From CBDDKZ01 sp965230415 (GTDB lineage: Bacteria > Bacteroidota > Bacteroidia > Cytophagales > JAAEPT01), in contig CBDDKZ010000005.1 in the NCBI GenBank assembly GCA_965230415.1, forward strand, positions 372,001-436,000: a stretch of 64,000 nt of DNA, given 5' to 3'. The first letter of the stretch is position 1; every line of letters starts with the position of its first letter. The notes under the pieces are model-generated. The model searched no databases. It saw only the letters and a list, made by a program, of their open reading frames with translations, and had not been told where the DNA came from. Below are positions 52,939-61,096 of the stretch, one piece after another. A program made the translations under genes and the position numbers.

Positions 52939-54300
52939 TTATGCCATGCCATGAATCTCGAAACTATTTACATACTGCTCTGGTTGAGCAGGATTAAACT
53001 CTTTACCCATAATGTAATGCTTCTTAGAAGTAATATTAGGAGCCTTGTAACCATGCTCTTTTAATTTTGCAGCACAATCAGTTGCTAAGTATACTTGTTC
53101 GGCAATCTTTTGATAATCAACATCACCTTCAATATACCCCCAACGTTTCATTTGCGTCAAAATCCAAATACCCATTGAATGCCATGGGAAAGGATCAAAG
53201 TCAATTCTATCCGGCACATCTAGCACACTTCCTAATCCATCAGCATACTTTCCTGTTAGCACTTGTTTAACTACAGAAACAGGCTGGTTGAGGTAATTTT
53301 TAGGTGAAATGGCTTCCGCTATTTCTTCTCTATTTTCCATCCTATCAGAATATTCAGTCGCATCTATAATAGCACTAAATACAGCACTATAAGTGTTTGG
53401 CGATTGTTTTACAAACTCCTCACTACAGGCAAATACACAACAAGGATGTTGTTCCCATATATCTTTCGTTAACCGGTCTATGAAACCAACCCCTTCGTAT
53501 ACCGCTCTCTGGTTAAAAGGATCCGGAGCTAGAAAACCGTCAACGTTACCCGCACGCAAGTTGGCTACCATTTCTGGTGGTGGAATCACTCTAATTTGAA
53601 TATCCTTATCTGGATCTAAACCATGTTCCGCAACATAGTATCTTAATAAAAAGTTATGCATGGAATATTCAAAAGGAACTCCAAATTTAAATCCTTTCCA
53701 TAATCTCGGGTCTCTGCTTTGTCTGTGTTTATTGTGTAAAGTAATGGCTTGCCCATTGGTATTTTCTATTGCAGGCACCACATAAGGTGTCGCAACAGAG
53801 CCGGCTCCAAGGGTCATAGCCAAAGGCATAGGTGCTAACATGTGAGCGGCATCATACTCTTTGTTTAAGCTTTTATCTCTTGAAACGGCCCAACCAGCAG
53901 TTTTAATTACATCTACATCCAAACCGTATTTCTCATAGAAACCCATTGGTTTAGACATTATAATAGGTGTAGCACAAGTAATGGGTACAAAACCGACATT
54001 TAGTTTTGTTTTTTCCAGTTTGGAGGCGCCTTGTGCGGAAGCGCCACCGTTTTCAACCTCTTTTTTGGTATCGTTTACACACGATTGTAAAGCCGATAGA
54101 GGTATAACAGAGGCGAGGGCTGCTTTGAAAGTACCAGAGCCTACTGATTTGATAAACTGTCTCCTTTTTACCTCATTGCCTCCAAACATGGACTTCACAA
54201 TAGAAGTTTCTACAACTCTATTGACTACTTCTTCCTCTGTTTTAGGAAGCGATGAGTCTGGCTTATTGCTAAACGGATCTTTTAAGTTGTCGTTTGACAT
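52939..54300 (-). CDS. ABC transporter substrate-binding lipoprotein, NrtA/CynA type
   Basis: The 453 residues belong to the nitrate/cyanate/bicarbonate-binding NrtA-CmpA-CynA family. A ~45-residue N-terminal extension leads to a Tat signal (RRQFIK, Arg46-Arg47) and lipobox LSALQSC (Cys74), so it should be exported folded and lipid-anchored. Family phrases: LNVGFVPITCATPIIMSKPMGFYEKYGLDVDVIKTAG, FKFGVPFEYSMHNFLLRYY, NVDGFLAPDPFNQRAVY. With cyanase in the same operon, cyanate is the most likely ligand. It is the fourth gene of the operon, 37 bases after cynS. Confidence 0.87.
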   Translation of the reverse strand: MSNDNLKDPFSNKPDSSLPKTEEEVVNRVVETSIVKSMFGGNEVKRRQFIKSVGSGTFKAALASVIPLSALQSCVNDTKKEVENGGASAQGASKLEKTKLNVGFVPITCATPIIMSKPMGFYEKYGLDVDVIKTAGWAVSRDKSLNKEYDAAHMLAPMPLAMTLGAGSVATPYVVPAIENTNGQAITLHNKHRQSRDPRLWKGFKFGVPFEYSMHNFLLRYYVAEHGLDPDKDIQIRVIPPPEMVANLRAGNVDGFLAPDPFNQRAVYEGVGFIDRLTKDIWEQHPCCVFACSEEFVKQSPNTYSAVFSAIIDATEYSDRMENREEIAEAISPKNYLNQPVSVVKQVLTGKYADGLGSVLDVPDRIDFDPFPWHSMGIWILTQMKRWGYIEGDVDYQKIAEQVYLATDCAAKLKEHGYKAPNITSKKHYIMGKEFNPAQPEQYVNSFEIHGMA

Positions 54301-54337
54301 AATATTGAATTTTACGGTTTACAATACATATTATTAT

Positions 54338-54781
54338 TTACCATTTTTTGTAAGGTAGAAACTTACCAGTCATGGTTACTTGTACACGATCCCCTTTGGG
54401 GTCTTCTACTTTATCTACATTTAATGTAAAGTCAATAGCACTCATAATTCCATCTCCAAATTTTTCGTGTATCACCTCTTTGAGACTCGGTCCATATACA
54501 TAAGCTATCTCAAAGAATCTGTAAATCAATGGGTCACTTGGAACCACTTGCCCCTTACCTTTAGTTGGGTACTCCATTAGGGCATTTTTCACCTCATCAA
54601 TTAAGTCTAATTCTTTGACAATAGCGTTCGCTTCATCTTTGCTTAATGTTGCACTTCCTAAACATGCCGCTGCTATACAAACCGGATCTAAATTTGTAAG
54701 TGCCCCTAAGCTTTCCCATGTAGCTCCTTTTTGAACTTTAGCTCTAAGAATCAAATCTGTCATTGTTTCTTTAGTGATCAT
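54338..54781 (-). CDS. cynS: Cyanate hydratase (cyanase)
   Basis: Cyanase converts cyanate and bicarbonate to ammonia and CO2 via carbamate. The 147 residues match the usual length of about 150. The N-terminal part is a helix-turn-helix-like bundle (KGATWESLGALTNLDPVCIAAACLG), and the catalytic residues Arg88, Glu91 and Ser114 are present in PLIYRFFEIAYVYG and GDGIMSAIDF. The gene lies between the ABC ATPase (11 bases upstream) and the binding protein (37 bases downstream), an order different from the cyanobacterial cynABDS. Confidence 0.96.
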   Translation of the reverse strand: MITKETMTDLILRAKVQKGATWESLGALTNLDPVCIAAACLGSATLSKDEANAIVKELDLIDEVKNALMEYPTKGKGQVVPSDPLIYRFFEIAYVYGPSLKEVIHEKFGDGIMSAIDFTLNVDKVEDPKGDRVQVTMTGKFLPYKKW

Positions 54782-54792
54782 AATATTGAATT

Positions 54793-55677
54793 TTAAGAAT
54801 TGATAATATTGTTACTTTCTAACATTTCTAGTGATGGCTCAACAATTATTGGATATTTAGACTCATCAGCGGTGCCACTTCTTATCTGCTCACCAATGAT
54901 GGAAGACCTTTTTACCAAAAAGTCTACCAAATGATTCCTAACTGAATAATAAATTGGGTGTTTTACGATTTCTCCTCTAACTCTAGGTTTAGAAATATCT
55001 ACTTTTACCGACTCAACGATTCTAGCTGAAGGTCCATCTGACATCAAGAGAATTCTATCCGCTAACAGAATTGCTTCGTCCACATCATGCGTAATCATAA
55101 ATGTGGTTTGCTGTGTGCGGTCACAAATCTCGATAAGTTTATCTTGGATTTTACCTCTGGTTAGGGCATCCAACGCTCCAAAGGGTTCATCCATAAGCAA
55201 TAAGCTAGGTTCGATGGCAAAACCACGTGCAATACCAACTCGTTGACGCATACCACCGGAAAGCTCAGCAGGTCTTTTGTCCATCGCTTGATGTAAGCCA
55301 ACCATTTCCAGGAAGTGTTTGGCGCGATCTTCTGCTTCCTTATCAGACAGATCTTTGAACTTACATTTTACTGCAAGTGTCACGTTTTTCAGAGCTGTCA
55401 GCCAGGGTAGCAAACTATGGTTTTGAAAGATAACTCCTCTTTTCAAACCGGGACCTTTTACTTCATCACCCTCCATAAAGATGGTTCCGTCAGAAGAAGA
55501 ATCGAGTCCGGCTAGTATATTTAGTATGGTAGATTTACCGCATCCAGAGTGTCCTATTACGCAAATGAACTCCCCTTTTTCCATGGTGAAGTTTACATTC
55601 TCGAAAATTGTAATTTCACCCTTTTCTTTTTTCAGTGGGTAGCGCTTGGCAAGATTTTTTACATCAATAAACTCCAT
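54793..55677 (-). CDS. ABC transporter ATPase, NrtD/CynD type
   Basis: The 294 residues are a complete importer ATPase: Walker A GHSGCGKST at 42-50, Q-loop FQNHSLLPWLT, signature LSGGMRQR, Walker B LLLMDEPFGALD, and H-loop ITHDVDEA. The long C-terminal tail (from ~235) is typical of the nitrate/taurine/cyanate group. It energises uptake with the permease gene 6 bases upstream and the Tat-lipoprotein binding protein. Confidence 0.9.
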   Translation of the reverse strand: MEFIDVKNLAKRYPLKKEKGEITIFENVNFTMEKGEFICVIGHSGCGKSTILNILAGLDSSSDGTIFMEGDEVKGPGLKRGVIFQNHSLLPWLTALKNVTLAVKCKFKDLSDKEAEDRAKHFLEMVGLHQAMDKRPAELSGGMRQRVGIARGFAIEPSLLLMDEPFGALDALTRGKIQDKLIEICDRTQQTTFMITHDVDEAILLADRILLMSDGPSARIVESVKVDISKPRVRGEIVKHPIYYSVRNHLVDFLVKRSSIIGEQIRSGTADESKYPIIVEPSLEMLESNNIINS

Positions 55678-55683
55678 AAATCA

Positions 55684-56511
55684 TTATTCAACGTATCCGA
55701 AACGATTTCCAATTTTGGCGATTAAGTAATCCAGTCCCATTCCTACTACCCCAATCATAAGGATAGAGAAGACTACACTGGCTAAATCAAGGTTATTCCA
55801 TTCATTCCAGACATAGTAGCCAATCCCAGTTCCACCAACTAGCATTTCAGCAGCAACAATAACAAGCCACGAGACACCTATAGAGATGCGCATCCCGGTA
55901 AATATCGTGGGTAAAGAAGCGGGTAAAATGACTGTAAAGGCCATTTTTAGCCGAGACATTTCCAGCGTTTTAGCGACATTAATCCAGTCATTCTTTACCT
56001 CCATGACCCCAAAGGCGGTATTAATCAGGACTGGCCAGACAGAACAAATAAAAATCACAAAAACAGAAGAAAGCACAGAATCTTTTATAACAAATAGCGC
56101 TAAGGGCATCCAGGCCAATGGAGAGACAGGTTTCAATATCTGAATGTATGGTTGCAGTGCTTTATAAAGAAGTGGGGACATCCCAATCAAAAAACCAACA
56201 GGGATAGCTACTATTAGTGCCAATAAATAACCTGCCATTACCCTACCAATACTGTATAACATTTGAATTCCAATTCCTTTATCGTTTGGTCCATTATCAT
56301 AAAAAGGATCGCTTAGTTCTTTGGATGCATGCTTAATGACTTCTGTAGGCCCAGGAACATGGGCTTGCTCTTCCCCCAAACCCATAAGCATTTCGTATTC
56401 TGTTAAATTTTCTTTGTCTCTACTTCCATCTCCGGTTACGAGTTCACCGACAAAGTAGAATAAGAGGAATAATCCAATAGAAAGTAGAATGGAATATTGC
56501 TTTTTGTTCAT
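55684..56511 (-). CDS. ABC transporter permease, NrtB/CynB type
   Basis: The 275 residues have about six membrane helices and the importer loop EMSRLKMAFTVILPASLPTIFTGMRISIG (coupling helix to ATPase), as in NrtB/SsuC/CynB. ATG 56511 gives the usual start MNKKQYSILLSIGLFLLFYF; an in-frame ATG at 56637 adds a basic, non-conserved stretch. It is the first gene of the cyanate operon. A tandem dyad lies 157 bases upstream. Confidence 0.88.
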   Translation of the reverse strand: MNKKQYSILLSIGLFLLFYFVGELVTGDGSRDKENLTEYEMLMGLGEEQAHVPGPTEVIKHASKELSDPFYDNGPNDKGIGIQMLYSIGRVMAGYLLALIVAIPVGFLIGMSPLLYKALQPYIQILKPVSPLAWMPLALFVIKDSVLSSVFVIFICSVWPVLINTAFGVMEVKNDWINVAKTLEMSRLKMAFTVILPASLPTIFTGMRISIGVSWLVIVAAEMLVGGTGIGYYVWNEWNNLDLASVVFSILMIGVVGMGLDYLIAKIGNRFGYVE

Positions 56512-56667
56512 AATTGAGAGGTTCTTTTCCTTAAGTAAAACAGAGTTTTTTATTTTTGCAGTACTATTCTGATAAATTTTGAGCAAAGCGAGAAAATACA
56601 AGTACATATATGTTTCTATAAGGTATAAAACATGCAATAATGCATAAAAACCTGTTTTTCAATAAGA

Positions 56668-56689
56668 AGTATACTATTTAGTATATACT
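56668..56689. promoter_or_regulatory. Two adjacent palindromes upstream of the cyanate operon
   Basis: AGTATACT (56668-56675) and AGTATATACT (56680-56689) are both perfect palindromes, 4 bases apart, upstream of the permease gene. They could be a regulator site, but AT-rich chance palindromes are common. Confidence 0.25.
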
Positions 56690-56883
56690 TAAACCAACCT
56701 TACGCAGGTCACATATGCATCGTCTGGAAACCCCAATTTACTTGTGCAAGCTGGCTAAGTTGCGCACTTACCAGATGATCGTCAGATGGCTTGGGTTGAT
56801 AGTAGTAAACAGGTAAGGCGATGCTAAACAGTTACAGGCCTGCCGGATACTCAAAGTGAAGGCCGTATGAGCTTAACCGACCA
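56690..56883. other. Noncoding sequence between cyn operator candidate and rhs fragment B
   Basis: I find no gene or repeat here. It is more GC-rich than the AT-rich gaps elsewhere, like the decayed rhs sequence next to it, so it may be rhs sequence eroded beyond recognition. Confidence 0.4.
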
Positions 56884-57062
56884 ACCTTTCCTGTGAAATG
56901 GGTGGGTAAGCTTCCCCGCCCAGGTAGTCCGTAATAATCGAATGGACTCCGCGCATCCTGGCCCTTCTCTAAAATAGTCTAGCAGACTATTTCTTAACGC
57001 TCAGTCCTCTCGGTAATCTTCACTGCTGGCCTGAAGCTACCCTCTCCTCTGCAACCGGGCAG
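56884..57062 (-). pseudogene. Decayed rhs core fragment B, split by the 51-bp repeat
   Basis: On the minus strand the fragment reads GSFRPAVKITER (intact gene: GTFRPAAKITEE), then the 51-bp repeat, then SIITDYLGGEAYPP (intact gene: SIVTDYLGTPVEM), and then a stop. It is the 5' half of an rhs tip whose 3' half is probably fragment A at 51990-52108. Confidence 0.7.
56954..57004 (-). repeat. 51-bp palindrome-bearing repeat, copy B
   Basis: This copy is 47/51 identical to copy A at 52109-52159, same orientation. It contains a perfect palindrome ATAGTCT-AGC-AGACTAT. It interrupts rhs-like coding sequence, so it was inserted there. Confidence 0.85.
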
Positions 57063-57135
57063 CACACTAAAAATGTTCAGTGAACATTTTCTATACGTTC
57101 ACTCCTCAACACCCAGGTGGTGAGGTTTTCAAAGC

Positions 57136-57552
57136 TTATTGAGCATTATTATTAGAAATTACTACAGTTCGTACATCTTCTAAAAGTTCATTCTTATTTA
57201 ATTTGATATCTTTTTTTATTAAATAATCAGAAACTACATTAAAAAAATCTTCTGCTAACGTAGAAAGCAAATAACTAATATCATCACTTTTTTTCCAAGA
57301 TTCATTTGATACTACAATTTCTGCAGAACCTATTCCATTTTTTCTATCAAATCGTAAATTATAGATACCGGTTGATTCTTCATAATTTTCAATTTCACCG
57401 CTAACGCGAAGAAAAACTTTTATTTTATTTAAGGACTCAGAGTATACCCGATCTTCGAGTAATTTCAAAGATTTCCTAAATTTGACAATTGGTTTTCTAA
57501 ATTTACTCCCAGCATCTGAACCACCAATTTGCGAAGTCAATGATATTTCCAT
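57136..57552 (-). CDS. Probable immunity protein for displaced Rhs tip 3
   Basis: I do not recognise a family for this 138-residue cytoplasmic protein. It has no signal peptide and reads as alternating beta strands followed by helices (NKIKVFLRVSGEIENYEES, GIGSAEIVVSNESW, LLSTLAEDFFNVVSDYLI). It starts 6 bases after the stop of the decayed third Rhs tip, the fixed place of an immunity gene in Rhs loci. That position is the only evidence for the role. Confidence 0.6.
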   Translation of the reverse strand: MEISLTSQIGGSDAGSKFRKPIVKFRKSLKLLEDRVYSESLNKIKVFLRVSGEIENYEESTGIYNLRFDRKNGIGSAEIVVSNESWKKSDDISYLLSTLAEDFFNVVSDYLIKKDIKLNKNELLEDVRTVVISNNNAQ

Positions 57553-57558
57553 AAATTT

Positions 57559-57890
57559 TTAATTACATGATTTAAGTGCTTTTTTAGCTCTGTTACTGAT
57601 ATCAGTATCTCCTTTTCTTTTACCTGCCCAAGATTCTTTGTTTCGGGGAAGCTTACACTGACTTCTTTGCGTACTGACCATTTTTTCTTCTACGAACTAA
57701 CCCCAGAGGATCCAGAATTGCATTGATATCACTTACATATGAGTAAAAGTTGTAAATATCACTATCCAACCCAATCGGGTCTTGGCTAATATACATTCCC
57801 TCGTCAGGAGCATAATACCTAATCCGGCTATAATACAAGCCACTCTCTTCAATTGCACCCTGCACTTGGTGGTGAAGGATCTGTCCACAA
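57559..57890 (-). pseudogene. Displaced Rhs tip 3 (frameshifted C-terminal fragment)
   Basis: The frame reads HHQVQGAIEESGLYYSRIRY, then YAPDEGMYISQDPIGLDSDI and ILDPLGL, the C-terminal Rhs core signature, without any N-terminal core or start codon. It stops after GQYAKKSV at 57653, but the +1 frame continues as QCKLPRNKESWAGKRK and GDTDISNRAKKALKSCN to TAA 57559. A one-base indel near 57660 therefore breaks a short basic toxin tail. Confidence 0.7.
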
Positions 57891-57910
57891 GGTCACATTT
57901 TGAATATTAA

Positions 57911-58888
57911 TTATGTGTAAAGTAAATCTACATTAATTAAAGGTCTGCTTTCTTCCAAAGCGCCTTCTCTTCTTTCTATCAAGAAAGACGTAATTACCGT
58001 TTCTAAATTATTATCTTCTAAACAATAAGGTGTCAAATGTGTTTTCTTTCCTTTACCTCTAAGTCTAATTTTTGGCCATTCTTTTTCTAAAAATCTTGGC
58101 CAATTATTTAATTCATAACCAGGAACAACACTTAATTCATCTATATTTTCATCAATATTAAAAACACCTTCTTGCCCAAATTCTCGTCCCAATAAAGGTT
58201 TTATTATTTCAGTATTTTGAGAACTATAAATAGGATATGTATACGGATTTATACCCCAAACAATCATAATTATTTCTTCCTTGAAAAGCTTTTCAATAAT
58301 CTCTGTATTAGAAAATTCATGAACAAGATCAAGCTCTTTTTGACCGTATTCCTTTTCAATCACTTTTTTCATTGCTGGTAAATCAGTAAGAAAAAAACCA
58401 AGATGACTATAGCTATCAAAAAAACACTGTATACTGTTAGTTTTTATTTTTTTAATTTCCGATTCCGCAAAATAAATATAAACATTTACAATATCTGTCG
58501 GTACGGGTATAGCATCTAATACGGTATGATGATGCAAAGGGGTACTCTCATAAATTTTAATCCCAACTGCATATTCTTTAGATGTAAATTCAAATTCCAA
58601 ATCATTGTATAGAGAATTATCGGCACTTGATACTACCAATTCAGAGTTCAGATTAATTGTAAAATTGCCCAGAGAAATATCTTTTAATTTATTACCCAAT
58701 ATTTCATCAGGAAACGATAATGTCTGATCAACTATTTCTGTTATAAATCTTATATTATACTGCTTTTTAAATATTTGGTCACATTCAATAGCTACCTTTT
58801 TTCCATCTATTGAAATGAACAGATTGTTCAATATATTTTCTCCACCTCTCGTAGCAAATACTTTTGTGTTACTCATGTTTATTGACAT
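57911..58888 (-). CDS. Probable immunity protein for displaced Rhs tip 2
   Basis: The 325-residue protein matches no family that I recognise. It has no signal peptide and is acidic and beta-rich, with phrases IECDQIFKKQYNIRFITEIV, VNVYIYFAESEIKKIKT and a C-terminal IRLRGKGKKTHLTPYCLED. Its start overlaps the toxin-tip stop by 10 bases (alternative ATG 58876 lies 2 bases past that stop). Toxin-immunity coupling of this kind is standard in Rhs loci; the role is inferred from position. Confidence 0.62.
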   Translation of the reverse strand: MSINMSNTKVFATRGGENILNNLFISIDGKKVAIECDQIFKKQYNIRFITEIVDQTLSFPDEILGNKLKDISLGNFTINLNSELVVSSADNSLYNDLEFEFTSKEYAVGIKIYESTPLHHHTVLDAIPVPTDIVNVYIYFAESEIKKIKTNSIQCFFDSYSHLGFFLTDLPAMKKVIEKEYGQKELDLVHEFSNTEIIEKLFKEEIIMIVWGINPYTYPIYSSQNTEIIKPLLGREFGQEGVFNIDENIDELSVVPGYELNNWPRFLEKEWPKIRLRGKGKKTHLTPYCLEDNNLETVITSFLIERREGALEESRPLINVDLLYT

Positions 58889-60231
58889 TTAACATCAAAA
58901 CCCTGATCTTTGGCCCATTTCTTGGTTAACTCCCAAGCCTCCTTAGGTGACACATCAGCTTTGATCAATTTCCCTTTAGTTCCGTCCGCATTTATTAGAT
59001 GTAAATCTCCTTTGAATTGTTGAATATCAGGATTATTATAATGCTTTTGTAAGGTACCTAACCATTGTTCATTGGTCATTCCAGCATTTTGAATCTGATT
59101 AGCTTTTACGAGTGGCTTAGTGTCAGAGCCAAGTCCATTGTATCCATGCATACCACTATGGTTATTTCCTGAGGAAAATTGAGAATCATCCCAATACATA
59201 CTAGGAACTCCTGTTTGGCTGTTAAAAGGTTGAACGCCTAAGTCGGTTGCAGCTTTATGTGGAACCATATGATGCCCCTGATTCACAGGATTGCTCAAAG
59301 GCATCAAACCAAACACATCTACATCATTATTGCTATTTTTTACATAAGAATACAGTTTACGAACTCCATTCAACCTAATCGGATCTTGCGAAAGGTACAT
59401 GCCCTCATCGGGCGAGTAGTACCTAAATCTATTATAATACAACCCACTCTCCTCATCCTCATACTGCCCCTGATACCTGAACGGACAATCACTCAAAGAA
59501 CCGACCTTCAAATTACGTACTTTACCGTAAATATCATACTCGGCTTCCCAAGTCTTCACTCCGGCGCTGTTGTACATTTCCACAGGCGTGCCCAGGTAAT
59601 CTGTAACAATGGAATAAGATTCTTCTTCTGTGATTTTTGCGGCTGGCCTAAAAGTACCTTCGTCGAATACCCAGGTAAGCAGATTTTGAACCGGTTCTTC
59701 TTTATCTTTGACCAACATGCCCAGTTCATCAACTACCTCTTTTGGTCTGTCCTCAAGGTCATACTCCCACTCATGCAGCGGTACATTTCCATCCCAGACA
59801 AATCGTGTCAGCTTGTTTTTGTAACATTTTGCCGTGCGCCTGCCCAAGGCATCGTATTCAAAGCTTAGCTCCTGCCCGTCGGGGCGGCTTACGCGCTGCA
59901 ACATACCATTACCATACCAGGTGTATTCCCAACATCCGCCGACTCCTCTTTTTTCTATCAGGTTACCTTCTTCGTCGTAGCGGTAGTGCCAGTCTTTATC
60001 TTTCAGAAGCTGGCCTCCCCTTCCGTATTCACGATCTTTCCGGTCTTTGCTACGGTAGAGGTTACCTACCTCATCGGGTAACTTATAATCATACTGCCCA
60101 CTCTCATATTGAGCGCTGGCAAGATTGCCAAAAGTATCGTGGCTATAGCTTACCTTCCCGTTAGTGAGCGCATCCACCATTTCTTTCAGGCGGTCGTTTA
60201 CATCCCACTGATAGTGGCGATGGCGTTTCAA
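58879..60231 (-). CDS. Displaced Rhs tip 2 with GHH-type nuclease toxin candidate
   Basis: The 450 residues hold the last ~290 residues of the Rhs core (YD repeats; SIVTDYLGTPVEMYNSAGVK; SGLYYNRFRYYSPDEGMY) nearly identical to the main Rhs gene, then the boundary DVFGLM and a new ~140-residue tip. The tip has NQGHHMVPHKAATDLG, a GHH motif of HNH-like (Tox-GHH) nucleases, with MHGYNG and HYNNPD further on. Rhs homology extends upstream to about 60345 without a start codon, so ATG 60231 is only the first internal Met. It is an orphan tip: not expressed unless recombined onto the main gene. Confidence 0.75.
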   Translation of the reverse strand: MKRHRHYQWDVNDRLKEMVDALTNGKVSYSHDTFGNLASAQYESGQYDYKLPDEVGNLYRSKDRKDREYGRGGQLLKDKDWHYRYDEEGNLIEKRGVGGCWEYTWYGNGMLQRVSRPDGQELSFEYDALGRRTAKCYKNKLTRFVWDGNVPLHEWEYDLEDRPKEVVDELGMLVKDKEEPVQNLLTWVFDEGTFRPAAKITEEESYSIVTDYLGTPVEMYNSAGVKTWEAEYDIYGKVRNLKVGSLSDCPFRYQGQYEDEESGLYYNRFRYYSPDEGMYLSQDPIRLNGVRKLYSYVKNSNNDVDVFGLMPLSNPVNQGHHMVPHKAATDLGVQPFNSQTGVPSMYWDDSQFSSGNNHSGMHGYNGLGSDTKPLVKANQIQNAGMTNEQWLGTLQKHYNNPDIQQFKGDLHLINADGTKGKLIKADVSPKEAWELTKKWAKDQGFDVKCQ

Positions 60232-60342
60232 TTGTTCGCTACTTCGTACCTGTTGTTCTACCGGCCTACCGGCATCGTCATAGCGTTGAGTAAGCTTTAC
60301 CCCCCCACTTAGACTTCGTTCGGTTTCTAGCCCCAGACTGTT
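59416..60342 (-). repeat. Near-identical ~927-bp rhs core copy (displaced tip 2)
   Basis: This segment matches 61583-62509 at a constant offset of 2,167 bases. I see only about one difference over the first ~840 bases and then ten or so near the 60258-60342 end. Confidence 0.9.
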
Positions 60343-60384
60343 TGCTGAGTAGCTAAATCATATTATCAACTATTGGTATAAATT

Positions 60385-61080
60385 TTATCTAAAATAGGTG
60401 TCCAAGATTTTTTCTTTCTTTTCCTTGTCGCTTCCCGATGACATAATCTCAATTGCTATTTTATAATCTTCAGGTATTTCTCTATTAAAAACTAAGTCTT
60501 TGTATGGATCCACATTTTTGTTTAATGCATTACATAGATAAAGTCTTTCATTTAAAAGAGGATAAACTGATAAGTTTGTCAATTCATTATTATCAATAGT
60601 ATCATCAGCATTTAATTCTATACTTTCCAAGATAACAGAATCAATAACACCACTAGGATGCGGTCTAGTTCGCATTTCAGGTGTTGGCCCCCACCAAAGG
60701 TCCTTTTTAACTAACGAACCTCCAGCTTCACCTCCTAATATAAGAAACTCAATTTCTTGTTCTGTTCCTTCCCATACTTTCACTTTTCTATTTCCACTTT
60801 TTTGGTGTATCCATATATCAGAATCCTCTCTTTCTAGATCAGGGATAGCATCTTTAATTACATTTATATGACTGGATTTTAGAAATTGTCTGGTTACCGC
60901 ATTTACAAATAATGTTTCAAAAATACCAGCATTTACTTTTTCCCAATTTTCATCTTGTCGAAAAGCTTTATAAAACCTAATAAATGGTTCTTTCAACATC
61001 TGTGCTAATACAAATGTTCCTTTACGTGTTTCAATACTAATCACTTTACCTTCTTTCCAAGGCGTTGTTCTTTTTGCCAT
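60385..61080 (-). CDS. Immunity protein candidate (Imm26-like) of the main Rhs toxin
   Basis: The 231 residues begin AKRTTPWKEGKVISIETRKG, then FVLAQMLKEPFIRFYKAF, close to the Imm26 pattern (GD/GK-x-I-x-I-x-x-x-x-G-x-F/Y-x-x-x-x-x-L). No signal peptide or membrane segment is present. It starts 16 bases after the main Rhs stop. The family name is a judgement from memory of the motif. Confidence 0.65.
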   Translation of the reverse strand: MAKRTTPWKEGKVISIETRKGTFVLAQMLKEPFIRFYKAFRQDENWEKVNAGIFETLFVNAVTRQFLKSSHINVIKDAIPDLEREDSDIWIHQKSGNRKVKVWEGTEQEIEFLILGGEAGGSLVKKDLWWGPTPEMRTRPHPSGVIDSVILESIELNADDTIDNNELTNLSVYPLLNERLYLCNALNKNVDPYKDLVFNREIPEDYKIAIEIMSSGSDKEKKEKILDTYFR

Positions 61081-61096
61081 AAATTGTTACAATATT

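Noticed and set aside
52109..57004. Composite transposon ends around the cyanate genes
   Set aside because: No transposase or integrase gene lies between or beside the two 51-bp repeats; only an insertion scar or repeat element can be claimed.
59257..59868. 203-codon plus-strand open frame inside rhs (repeated at 61853-62331)
   Set aside because: It is a mirror frame of the YD-repeat coding sequence and is duplicated only because the rhs core is duplicated.
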